A DNA stretch of 28,384 nt, taken from assembly GCA_964430855.1 (NCBI GenBank), contig CAYSHC010000043.1, positions 1 through 28,384 of the forward strand, given 5' to 3'. Positions within the stretch are counted from its first letter, which is position 1. Each line of letters starts with the position of its first letter. Below the pieces are notes generated by a model, which saw only the letters and a program-made list of their open reading frames with translations, had not been told where the DNA came from and ran no database searches. Made by a program: the position numbers and the translations under genes. This DNA is from JAEZDP01 sp964430855. GTDB lineage: Bacteria; Acidobacteriota; Vicinamibacteria; Vicinamibacterales; Vicinamibacteraceae. Positions 15,984-22,620 of the stretch are shown piece after piece.

Positions 15984-18053
15984 GTGCCCTGTGCAGTCCC
16001 TGCGCTGGCGGCAGCGCTTGCCGCCGCTGCCGTCGGCGCAATGCTCTGGGTGATATGGCCTGCCGTGCACGTGCTGACGCTCGCTGGCATCGGCGCCGTC
16101 TGGGTCACCCCCGGGATCGTTGCCGTGTGGCGGGCGTATCGAGACTCGCCGTCCCGCCTTGGACTGTCGCTCCTGTTCGGCGCGCCGCTGGGCTACGCGA
16201 TGAGCAGCCTCGTGCTCCTCGGGGCGTGGGTGGCCGGCTGGCAGGCCCCGGTCCTGCTCGTCGTGTCGCCGATGGTGGCGCTCGCCGTGGCGACCTTGAC
16301 GCCCAGCCTGGGCAGCACCCTCCGGGTGCCCCAGTTGACGAGCCGCGATGTCGTCGGCGTCAGCCTGCTCGTCGTCCTCGCCATGGCGATCATCTGGCGG
16401 CCCTATTCCCAGGTCGGCATCGACCTGCCGGAAGGGCGCGCGTATCGGGCGTACTTCACTGCCGACTTCGTGTGGGCCATGGCGGTCGTCTCCGAGGTCA
16501 GCAAGGGCGACGTGCTGCCCGCCAACCCGTTTCATCTCGAGTTGCCGCTGCACTACTACTGGCTCGCCCATCTGCTGCCTGCGCTGGAGCATCGGATGTT
16601 CGGCCGGCTGGTGCGGCTCGACACGCTCCTGCTGGCCAACGCGACGCTCGCCGCCGTGGTGTTCGTGACGTTCCTGTACGGGCTGGCCAGGCACCTCACG
16701 CGCGCCGGCCCGGCCGTTCTCGGCTGCATGTTCGCCATCCTGTGCACGAGCGCGGAGGGACTGTACGCGCTGGTGGACCTCTGGTGGCACGGGCTGCCGT
16801 TGTCACTCGTGCGGTACTACAACATCGATGCGCTGTCGCGGTGGGTATTCGGCACCCTCCCGGTGGACGGGCTGCAGCGCCTGCTGTTCTATCAACCGCA
16901 GCATCAGCTCGGATACGCCCTGGCGTTGACCGGGCTCACCGTGATGGTGCAGCAGTTCGCGCGACCGAGGGTCGTCGCCGCAGGCTTCGCCGGTGTCGCG
17001 ATTGGTGCCGCCTTTCTCCTCAGCACCTTCTCGGCGTTGATGGTGTCCACGATGGTCGGCGTCGTGGGCCTGTGCTCGGTCGCTCGGGCGCGGGCGTGGC
17101 GGGTGGGCGTGTGGCAGGCGGTGGCCGGGTGTGTGCCGATTGGCCTCGCCGTGATGCTGAGCCGCGCGCTGCACTACGTCGCGGGCGACGGAGAGCTCGT
17201 GATGTTCGGCCTGAATCCGTTGCTGCGGCAGCACGCGGCGACCGGGCTCGTCCTGAGTTTCGGACCAGCGGTCCTCGCGGGGCTACCGGGCGTGCTGGCG
17301 TGGACGCGAAGCGCCGCCGGGCGCCAGGCCATGCTGTTGCCGGCCGTGGTCGTGACGGTGAGCCTCGCGTTCTACTTCTTCGTCGACGTGCGCGACCACC
17401 AGGACGTGTACGTTGGATGGCGGGCTGGACACTTCATCTTCATCGTCGCGGGTGGTCTGATTGGTCACGGCGTTGACGTCTTCGCATGGCGGGGCCCGTC
17501 GTCGCGTCGGCGCTTCGCCGCCGCGACGGGGTTCGTCATGGCGGCGCTGCTCGGACTGCCCACGTCGCTCATCGACATCTACAACACCCAGGATGTTGCC
17601 AATCGCCAGCTGGCAGCCGGGTTCCCATGGACGCTTGTGCTGTCGCGCGACGAGCTCCAGGCGCTCCAGTGGATCAGGACGAGCACTCCGCGCGACGCGC
17701 GGGTGCAGGTGGAACCCACGCAGCGCGACCCGGCGACCTGGGCCTATATTCCGGCCTTTGGCGAGCGACGCATGTCGGCGGGCCTGCCGATCTCGATGAT
17801 CCCGGTCGAGCCCTACCGGCGCGCGAGCCATCGGGTACGGGGACTGTACGCCTCGACCGACGCCAGCACCTTTCTCGCGGAAGCGACCCGACTCGGGATC
17901 GACGTCATCGTGGTGGGGAGGGAAGAGCGCCAGGCCTATCCGGCGCTTGAGGGCATGCTGGACGCCGCGCCCGACAGCGTCAGGCTGCTCTATCGCAACA
18001 GGACCGTCAGCCTCTACGGCGTGAGCGAGCGCATGCGACGCGCCTCGCACTGA
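15984..18053 (+). CDS. Large membrane protein, GT-C-like
   Basis: A 689-residue protein from GTG 15984, chosen by the Shine-Dalgarno sequence just upstream; the open frame extends to 15912. At least twelve hydrophobic segments occur through about residue 560. After several of them comes AYFTADFVWAMAVVSEV (156-172) with Asp161 and Glu171, then LPANPFHLELPLHYYWLAHLLPA (178-200). An acidic pair followed by a P-x-NP and HYYW block is characteristic of GT-C glycosyltransferase-like proteins that use polyprenyl-linked donors. The C-terminal 130 residues (from WTLVLSRDELQALQWIR) are soluble and look like the small alpha/beta domain common at the end of such proteins. It is a single-gene unit ending in a strong hairpin. 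Function: probable lipid-linked sugar transfer, not established. Confidence 0.82.
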   Translation: MPCAVPALAAALAAAAVGAMLWVIWPAVHVLTLAGIGAVWVTPGIVAVWRAYRDSPSRLGLSLLFGAPLGYAMSSLVLLGAWVAGWQAPVLLVVSPMVALAVATLTPSLGSTLRVPQLTSRDVVGVSLLVVLAMAIIWRPYSQVGIDLPEGRAYRAYFTADFVWAMAVVSEVSKGDVLPANPFHLELPLHYYWLAHLLPALEHRMFGRLVRLDTLLLANATLAAVVFVTFLYGLARHLTRAGPAVLGCMFAILCTSAEGLYALVDLWWHGLPLSLVRYYNIDALSRWVFGTLPVDGLQRLLFYQPQHQLGYALALTGLTVMVQQFARPRVVAAGFAGVAIGAAFLLSTFSALMVSTMVGVVGLCSVARARAWRVGVWQAVAGCVPIGLAVMLSRALHYVAGDGELVMFGLNPLLRQHAATGLVLSFGPAVLAGLPGVLAWTRSAAGRQAMLLPAVVVTVSLAFYFFVDVRDHQDVYVGWRAGHFIFIVAGGLIGHGVDVFAWRGPSSRRRFAAATGFVMAALLGLPTSLIDIYNTQDVANRQLAAGFPWTLVLSRDELQALQWIRTSTPRDARVQVEPTQRDPATWAYIPAFGERRMSAGLPISMIPVEPYRRASHRVRGLYASTDASTFLAEATRLGIDVIVVGREERQAYPALEGMLDAAPDSVRLLYRNRTVSLYGVSERMRRASH

Positions 18054-18096
18054 GACGGTGCCCTGCGGCAGGGGGCAGGGGCTGCACGCCTGCAGG

Positions 18097-18132
18097 AACG
18101 GGCCCGGACGTCCGATGACGTCCGGGCCCGTT
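18097..18132. terminator. Bidirectional hairpin terminator
   Basis: Arms AACGGGCCCGGACGTC (18097-18112) and GACGTCCGGGCCCGTT (18117-18132) form a perfect 16-bp stem with loop CGAT. It sits between the convergent membrane-protein gene (stop 18053) and lipoprotein A (stop 18161). A short TT follows in either reading direction, not a long T-run. It is by far the most stable hairpin in the gap and would serve both genes. Confidence 0.8.
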
Positions 18133-18160
18133 GTGTCGTCAGGCGGCCAGCGGAGGCGTG

Positions 18161-19051
18161 TCAGTTCGTGAAGCGCCCGCGCCCCGTCCAGCGCCCGATC
18201 GACCCCTGCCGCGCGGTCTCGCCTGTCTGGTCGATCCAGGCGGGCTGCGGGTTGCTGCCGCAGTGCTGGAACATGATGTCGATGATGTACACCTGCGTGC
18301 TGCCCTCGCTCGGGCCGGCCCCCCAGTGGTACGCCACGACGTCCTGCGACGGGTCGTTCACGTTGCCGCGCTTGCCGTTGTAGCCCCACCGGTTGTCCTC
18401 GAGGCGGAGCTTGTCGACGAGGTAGTCCATGAACTCCCACGTCCCGCCGTGCTCCTGGCACGACCGGCGCACAAGGTCCGGACGCTCGGCGAAGGCCGCG
18501 GCGACGACGTGGGCGCGGTTGGGCAGCGGCAGGCGCTGGCCCGGAGGCGGATCGGGCGTGCGGAAGCCTCCGCCGCCGCCACCGACCGTCGGCGCCGCGG
18601 GCGTGCGGAACTCCCACACGGTCGACCACGGCCCGTAGGCGTCGCCATACTCGGCGCGCGCACGCCACCGGTACGTGGTGCCCTGCTTCAGCGGCTGGTC
18701 CACCGCCCACGCCGAGCGGCCGTCAGGCCCCGCCGCGACGATCGGCTCGGCGATGAGCGTCGTCTCCTCGTGCAGCTGGAACCGCGTCTGGAGCGCGACG
18801 TCGCCTGCGAAGCGCGTCTTCGCGGTGTTGACCGACAGCACGACGCCGTCGACGGTCTGGAGTTCCTCGCCCGCGGCCGGCAGGGGACCGTCGGGCGTCG
18901 TGACCTTCAGCGTGGGCGACCCCTCGGGGACCGCCGAGGCGATGCCGGGGCCCGCCGCCGACGGGGCGATGGGGTTGCCGGGGTTGTTGCTGCACGCCGC
19001 GACGGCCACGCCGACGACAAGCATGAGACCGATTCGCGTGAACACCTTCAT
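18161..19051 (-). CDS. Lipoprotein A: one Fn3-like region plus a conserved unknown C-terminal domain
   Basis: A 296-residue protein. The start at ATG 19051 is set by AAGGAG six bases upstream; an earlier in-frame ATG at 19096 abuts the preceding gene's stop and lacks a signal-like N terminus. MKVFTRIGLMLVVGVAVAAC is a lipoprotein signal with Cys20. Residues 45-150 (TLKVTTPDGPLP, TTYRWRARAEYGDAYGPWS..WEF) resemble one Fn3 or bacterial Ig-like sandwich. After a glycine linker (VGGGGGG) comes residues 164-294, nearly the same as the end of lipoprotein B. This domain has HGGTWEFMD, RWGYNGKRGNVND and two Cys (198, 264) that may pair. I do not recognise the family. It follows the barrel gene by 44 bases and is likely co-transcribed. 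Location is probably the outer-membrane surface. Confidence 0.85.
   Translation of the reverse strand: MKVFTRIGLMLVVGVAVAACSNNPGNPIAPSAAGPGIASAVPEGSPTLKVTTPDGPLPAAGEELQTVDGVVLSVNTAKTRFAGDVALQTRFQLHEETTLIAEPIVAAGPDGRSAWAVDQPLKQGTTYRWRARAEYGDAYGPWSTVWEFRTPAAPTVGGGGGGFRTPDPPPGQRLPLPNRAHVVAAAFAERPDLVRRSCQEHGGTWEFMDYLVDKLRLEDNRWGYNGKRGNVNDPSQDVVAYHWGAGPSEGSTQVYIIDIMFQHCGSNPQPAWIDQTGETARQGSIGRWTGRGRFTN
18186..18266. repeat. 81-bp segment identical to 20127-20207
   Basis: It encodes (minus strand) the 3' part of the shared domain, from the HCGSNPQ region to near RWT, of lipoprotein A. The match to lipoprotein B is exact over 81 bases, including third codon positions, by reading both stretches side by side. 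Confidence 0.85.
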
Positions 19052-19057
19052 CTCGTA

Positions 19058-19063
19058 CTCCTT
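19058..19063 (-). promoter_or_regulatory. Shine-Dalgarno AAGGAG of lipoprotein A
   Basis: On the minus strand AAGGAG is followed by six bases and then ATG 19051. It decides the start of lipoprotein A against the upstream ATG at 19096. Confidence 0.8.
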
Positions 19064-19095
19064 GCACTCACCAGCGGGCATCGGATTGCCAGCCA

Positions 19096-19872
19096 CTAGA
19101 AGGTCACCCGGACGCCGCCGAGCACCTGCGGACCGCCGTACTTGACCTCGACGGGACCGGACGCGCCGTCGAGGTCGACCGAGCCACCGGAGTAGCGGAA
19201 GCCGAGGGAGGCGCCGAGGCGCCCGAAGTCGCCGAGCCGGAAGGGCAGCTCGTACACGAGCTTCGCCCCGATGTTGATCGTCGCCTTCGTCTTCGAGCTG
19301 CGGACGAACGCCAGGTCGGAGATGGCCACGCTGTCAAACGGCGCGCCGCCCGTCTCGCTCACACGCACGTCGCGCGCGAACTCGTGCTCGACGCTCGCAA
19401 ACGAGGGGCCGGCCGACACCGCCACGGTGAACGCTTCATTCACCGGCAGCATGTAGATGGCCGAGAGGTGCACTGTGCTCTCGGTGTGCTTCAGGTCGTT
19501 CTGGCGCAGCTCCGCCTCGCGCGGGCGGTTGGCAAAGAGCGGGTTGGGTACGCGCGCGAGCACGGCCGTCTCGAGCTTGTCCGAATAGCGCGAGTAGCCA
19601 AGGCCGACGAGCAGGTTCTTCCACACCTTCACGCCGCCGCCGATGTCAAACAGCGGACCGCCGCCGTATGACTGCGACACGGCGATCGTGGCGTCCTCGT
19701 CGTAGATGGGGAAGCGCGACGTATCGGTGACGAGATGCGAGCCGCCCTGGCCGCCGCCCCCCACCTCGATGAAGCCGCGGCCGTCCCACGGCGAGTTGAA
19801 TGGACCTGTCTGGGTGTAGCCCGTCACGGGCACGGCGAACAGGCCTAGCACGAGCAAGGCGAGGATGCGCAT
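19096..19872 (-). CDS. Small outer-membrane beta-barrel protein
   Basis: A 258-residue protein. MRILALLVLGLFAVPVTGYTQ is a standard Sec signal peptide with likely cleavage near residue 18-21. The mature part alternates short polar and hydrophobic runs typical of transmembrane beta-strands (FIEVGGGGQGG, LLVGLGYSRYS, STVHLSAIYMLPV, KATINIGAKLVYELPF, LGASLGFRYSGGSVDL, QVLGGVRVTF) and ends in Phe, as outer-membrane barrels do for BAM recognition. About eight to ten strands are suggested. No specific family was recognised. It heads a two-gene unit with lipoprotein A, so the two may form a surface complex. Upstream is a good promoter and a 122-base structured leader. The AGGAG nearest the start is 15 bases away, longer than usual. 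Confidence 0.8.
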   Translation of the reverse strand: MRILALLVLGLFAVPVTGYTQTGPFNSPWDGRGFIEVGGGGQGGSHLVTDTSRFPIYDEDATIAVSQSYGGGPLFDIGGGVKVWKNLLVGLGYSRYSDKLETAVLARVPNPLFANRPREAELRQNDLKHTESTVHLSAIYMLPVNEAFTVAVSAGPSFASVEHEFARDVRVSETGGAPFDSVAISDLAFVRSSKTKATINIGAKLVYELPFRLGDFGRLGASLGFRYSGGSVDLDGASGPVEVKYGGPQVLGGVRVTF

Positions 19873-19994
19873 AGAAAGACTGCCAATCTCCTGTAAGAGA
19901 ACGAAAACCCCGGCCCCGGGTTGATCGCGTGCAAGACATGCGTCCCCGCATGAGGACTTGCCGCGGGGAACGAATGATCCGCTGGGAACGGACG
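19873..19994 (-). other. Structured 5' leader of the barrel gene
   Basis: Between the predicted transcription start (about 19994) and ATG 19872 there are 122 bases. They hold a 7-bp stem (TCCCCGC at 19943-19949 with GCGGGGA at 19963-19969) and a 5-bp stem (AACCC at 19906-19910 with GGGTT at 19918-19922). On the transcript the second is followed by a T-rich stretch (TTTTCGTTCTCTT overlapping its 3' arm) and then AGGAG. This could be an attenuator or just a stabilising leader. No known riboswitch consensus was seen. Confidence 0.35.
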
Positions 19995-20000
19995 ACGTGC

Positions 20001-20029
20001 ATTGTTGGCAAGGGCAGGGACCGTGTCAA
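20001..20029 (-). promoter_or_regulatory. Sigma70-type promoter for the barrel-lipoprotein A unit
   Basis: On the minus strand a perfect TTGACA (-35, 20029 down to 20024) is followed by a 17-base spacer and AACAAT (-10, 20006 down to 20001, four of six matches). This is the only consensus -35 with proper spacing found between genes in the window. Its position upstream of ATG 19872 fits expression of the barrel and lipoprotein A. Confidence 0.65.
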
Positions 20030-20044
20030 GTGCCGAAACGACGT

Positions 20045-20075
20045 GACGCCCGCCGCACGAGGTGCGGCGGGCGTC
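20045..20075 (-). terminator. Hairpin terminator of lipoprotein B
   Basis: Arms GACGCCCGCCGCAC (20045-20058) and GTGCGGCGGGCGTC (20062-20075) form a perfect 14-bp stem with a 3-base loop, 32 bases after the stop of lipoprotein B (20108) on the minus strand. No proper T-run follows; a GTTTC lies about nine bases on. The hairpin separates lipoprotein B from the promoter of the next unit. Confidence 0.75.
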
Positions 20076-20107
20076 CGGTGCCCTCGGCGTCGCGACCGCG
20101 CCGCGTC

Positions 20108-21373
20108 CTAGAAGCGGCCGCGGCTGGTCCAGCGCCCGATCGACCCCTGCCGCGCGGTCTCGCCTGTCTGGTCGATCCAGGCGGGCTGCGGGTTGCTGCC
20201 GCAGTGCCCGACGATCACGTCGACGATGTACACGTTGGTCGTTCCCTCGTCGGGACCCGGCCCGAAGTTGTAGGCGATGACATCGTGCGACGGGTCGTTG
20301 ACGTTGCCGCGCTTGCCGTTGTAGCCCCACCGCGTGTCGAACTGCCGCAGGCGGTCGACCAGGCGGTCCATGAACTCCCAGCTGCCGCCATGGCTCTGGC
20401 ACGAATTGCGGAGGGCGGCCGGGTACTGCGCCGCCACCTGCTCGACGACCGAGTACATGTTCGGCAGCGGCAGCCGCTGCCCCGGCGCCGGATCGGGCGT
20501 GCGATTGCCACGAGGCGGCGGCGTCGGGCCGGGCGACGGGCTCGGTGACGGGCCGGGTGACGGCGAGGGCCCCGGCGACGGCGACGGAGGCGGAGCCGGC
20601 GCGAGCGGCGTCTGGAACGACGTCGGTGCGGAGTACGGCGTCGTGAGGACGCCATCGCTGGCCTGGGCCCTCCAGAAGTAGCGCGTGGCGTACTGGAGCG
20701 GCGTCATGCGGACCGTCGTCACCGACCCGCCGGAACGCGGCGCGGTGAGCACCGCGACCATCGACGAGAACGCCTCGTCGAGCGCGATCTCGATCCGGTA
20801 GATCACGGGGCCCGCCACGGGACCCGTCGCGCGTCCGTTGATGACCGTGAGATCCGGCGTGAGCGTATCGACGCGGATGTTGCCCCCAGGGCTGGCGGGC
20901 ACCGGCGGGTCGATCACGACGGGATCCACCACCTCGAAGTACGAGGCCGCCGAGTACTCGCCGGAGTTGGCGCCGTCGAGGCCGCGCGCGCGCCAGTAGT
21001 ACTTCGTGTTGCTCACCAGCAGCGCCGTCGGGACCTGGTAGGTCGTCCGTCCGCCGTCGCCTGGCTGGATTTTGTCGGCCGCGTGCACTTTCTGCTGGAA
21101 CGCCGGGTCGGTCGCCAGTTCCACCTGCATCCAGAGCGGCCGTTCGCCGTTGGTCGTCGAACTCTCGAACAGCAGCGTCACGGGCTGGCCCAGTGTGACC
21201 TTGTGGCCGTTGGCCGGCTCGAGCGGCCGCGGCGTCGTGATCGCCACGCCGGCAATCGGCCCGGCCACCGTCGGACTGAGCGGATTGCGGCTCTTCTGCG
21301 TCTCGCATCCCGCGACGACCATCGCCGCGGCGCCGAAGGCGACCCACGCCGTGGATCGGACTACCTGTCGCAT
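20108..21373 (-). CDS. Lipoprotein B: two Fn3-like domains, Pro/Ser linker and the same unknown C-terminal domain
   Basis: A 421-residue protein. The start at ATG 21373 gives the lipoprotein signal RQVVRSTAWVAFGAAAMVVAGC with Cys23 and a GAGG site five bases upstream; the frame extends to 21436. Residues 45-150 and 155-255 are two Fn3-like repeats with conserved RP/L..NG..V and KYYWRARGLDG or RYFWRAQASDG strands. A rigid linker of repeated PSPSPGP units (262-288) follows. Residues 291-421 align without gaps to lipoprotein A 164-294; by hand about 96 of 131 residues are identical. The cysteines 325 and 391 are shared. The layout (anchor, spacer domains, Pro/Ser stalk, terminal domain) suggests the last domain is displayed away from the membrane. 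Function unknown. It lies 75 bases after a flippase-like gene. Confidence 0.85.
   Translation of the reverse strand: MRQVVRSTAWVAFGAAAMVVAGCETQKSRNPLSPTVAGPIAGVAITTPRPLEPANGHKVTLGQPVTLLFESSTTNGERPLWMQVELATDPAFQQKVHAADKIQPGDGGRTTYQVPTALLVSNTKYYWRARGLDGANSGEYSAASYFEVVDPVVIDPPVPASPGGNIRVDTLTPDLTVINGRATGPVAGPVIYRIEIALDEAFSSMVAVLTAPRSGGSVTTVRMTPLQYATRYFWRAQASDGVLTTPYSAPTSFQTPLAPAPPPSPSPGPSPSPGPSPSPSPGPTPPPRGNRTPDPAPGQRLPLPNMYSVVEQVAAQYPAALRNSCQSHGGSWEFMDRLVDRLRQFDTRWGYNGKRGNVNDPSHDVIAYNFGPGPDEGTTNVYIVDVIVGHCGSNPQPAWIDQTGETARQGSIGRWTSRGRF
20127..20207. repeat. 81-bp segment identical to 18186-18266
   Basis: Direct copy, same orientation, inside lipoprotein B near its 3' end. The DNA on either side is much less alike. 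Recent duplication of the whole gene would not leave just this block perfect, so gene conversion is one explanation. Confidence 0.85.
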
Positions 21374-21448
21374 CTTGACCTCGCCTGGAGGGCGGCACAC
21401 CGCGTCGCGCGGCGCGTCCCGGCAGGCGACCGGCACGCCTGCACTCCC

Positions 21449-22435
21449 TCAGGGCGTATCGGACGATGAGGGCGCCATCATTAGGCCCTTCCGCGTGAGG
21501 AAGAGCAGACCCCCCGGCAGCGAGGCGACGATGATGAGCCCCGCCCCCACCAGCGAGAGCGCCAGGCCGGCGTCCACGCCGTGGCCGAGGCGGGCGAAAC
21601 AGTAGGAAAACACGGCTTCCCGCACGCCGAGCCCGTTGATCGACACGGGCGCGAGCTGGATCACCAGGCTGATCGGGACGATGACGAGGGCGTCGCGCAG
21701 CGGCAGGTCGACGCGGATCGCGTACGCGATGGCCACGTAGAACGAGACGACGAGCAGCTGCACGGCGATGGCGCCCGAAAAGGCCTCGACGATGGCGGAG
21801 CGGCGGCTGGCCACGCGCTCGAGCATCGTGCCCAGCCGGTTCAGCCGGTGCTCGACCCATTCCTCCCGGAAGCGCCGGAGGGGCGCGAGCAGCCGCGGGA
21901 TGAGGCGCGGCTTCCAGAGCACGGTCAGCGCGGCCAGGACGCAGGCGCCAAGGGCCAGCCAGAGGTAGCCGACGCCCGGCAGGTTCGACTGCCGCAGCAG
22001 CAGCGATCCGGCGGCCGCCACGGCAAACAGCGCGATGAGGCCGAGGGCGCGGTCGAGCAGGACGACGGCGGTGGCCACGGTGCGCGACCCGGTCAGCGGG
22101 GCGGTGTCGGCAATCCGCACGACGTCGCCGCCGATGTTGCTCGGCAGAAAGTTGTTGAAAAAGGTCGCCACCAGGCAGGAGCCGGTCAGGCCCAGCACCG
22201 ACGCGTGGACGTCCTGGGTCAGCAGGAGCCGGCGCCAGCGCCATCCGCTGATGAGCAGCATCAGCCCGTGCGCCGCGAGCGCCATCCCGAGCCACATCAG
22301 GTCGACGTTGCGCAGCCGCTCGGCTACCGCGCCGACGTCGGTCTGCCTGAACAGCACGACCAGCAGGCCGACACTGACGATGAGCTTTAACCCGTGTGAG
22401 ACGAAACGGCGGGAACGGCCGGGTCGAGCGGACAT
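21449..22435 (-). CDS. LPG-synthase-TM (AglD2/MprF flippase-like) membrane protein
   Basis: A 328-residue protein from ATG 22435; the frame is open to 22639 but the extra residues are polar and basic, and this ATG gives the family's usual length. Membrane segments begin at LKLIVSVGLLVVLF. Family landmarks are ISGWRWRRLLLTQ, NNFLPSNIGGDVVRIADTA, VVLLDRALGLIALFAVAA and APVSINGLGVREAVFSYCF, matching PF03706 more closely to consensus than the copy at 14163. There is no MprF synthetase domain. The role is likely moving a lipid or lipid-linked sugar across the membrane, which is inference. It is divergent from the glycan operon at 22621 and upstream of lipoprotein B on the same strand. No Shine-Dalgarno sequence was evident; CCTCCT precedes the start instead. 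Confidence 0.85.
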   Translation of the reverse strand: MSARPGRSRRFVSHGLKLIVSVGLLVVLFRQTDVGAVAERLRNVDLMWLGMALAAHGLMLLISGWRWRRLLLTQDVHASVLGLTGSCLVATFFNNFLPSNIGGDVVRIADTAPLTGSRTVATAVVLLDRALGLIALFAVAAAGSLLLRQSNLPGVGYLWLALGACVLAALTVLWKPRLIPRLLAPLRRFREEWVEHRLNRLGTMLERVASRRSAIVEAFSGAIAVQLLVVSFYVAIAYAIRVDLPLRDALVIVPISLVIQLAPVSINGLGVREAVFSYCFARLGHGVDAGLALSLVGAGLIIVASLPGGLLFLTRKGLMMAPSSSDTP

Positions 22436-22555
22436 GCTGTCGAGGAGGGCACGGACAGCCGGCACCGGCAGACGGCCGTGAACCACGAGACGGTACCATG
22501 AGGCCCGAACGGCCGGCAACCGCGTCGGCCCGCGGTCGGTCCCCTCGCCACCCGC

Positions 22556-22564
22556 TGGTATACT
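22556..22564 (+). promoter_or_regulatory. Extended -10 element TGGTATACT of the second glycan operon
   Basis: TG at 22556-22557, one base, then TATACT (22559-22564) forms an extended -10, which can work without a -35. It lies 56 bases before GTG 22621 and resembles the TATACT before 3411. It also argues against the in-frame ATG at 22498 as the operon's first start. Confidence 0.5.
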
Positions 22565-22620
22565 CTCGGTTTGCGGCCCTCTGGCTCCGTGCGGCCAGAG
22601 GTGCGCGCCTGTGCCGCCAA

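Noticed and set aside
19052..19096. ATG 19096 as the start of lipoprotein A
   Set aside because: It would put 15 polar residues before a perfect lipoprotein signal; AAGGAG six bases before ATG 19051 marks the real start.
19873..19994. GEMM (c-di-GMP) or other known riboswitch
   Set aside because: I compared the leader with remembered consensus cores and found no match; only simple hairpins are present.
22498..22620. ATG 22498 as start of the first glycosyltransferase in the second operon
   Set aside because: The added 41 residues are Arg/Pro/Ala-rich and would place the extended -10 inside the gene; GTG 22621 fits the family N terminus.
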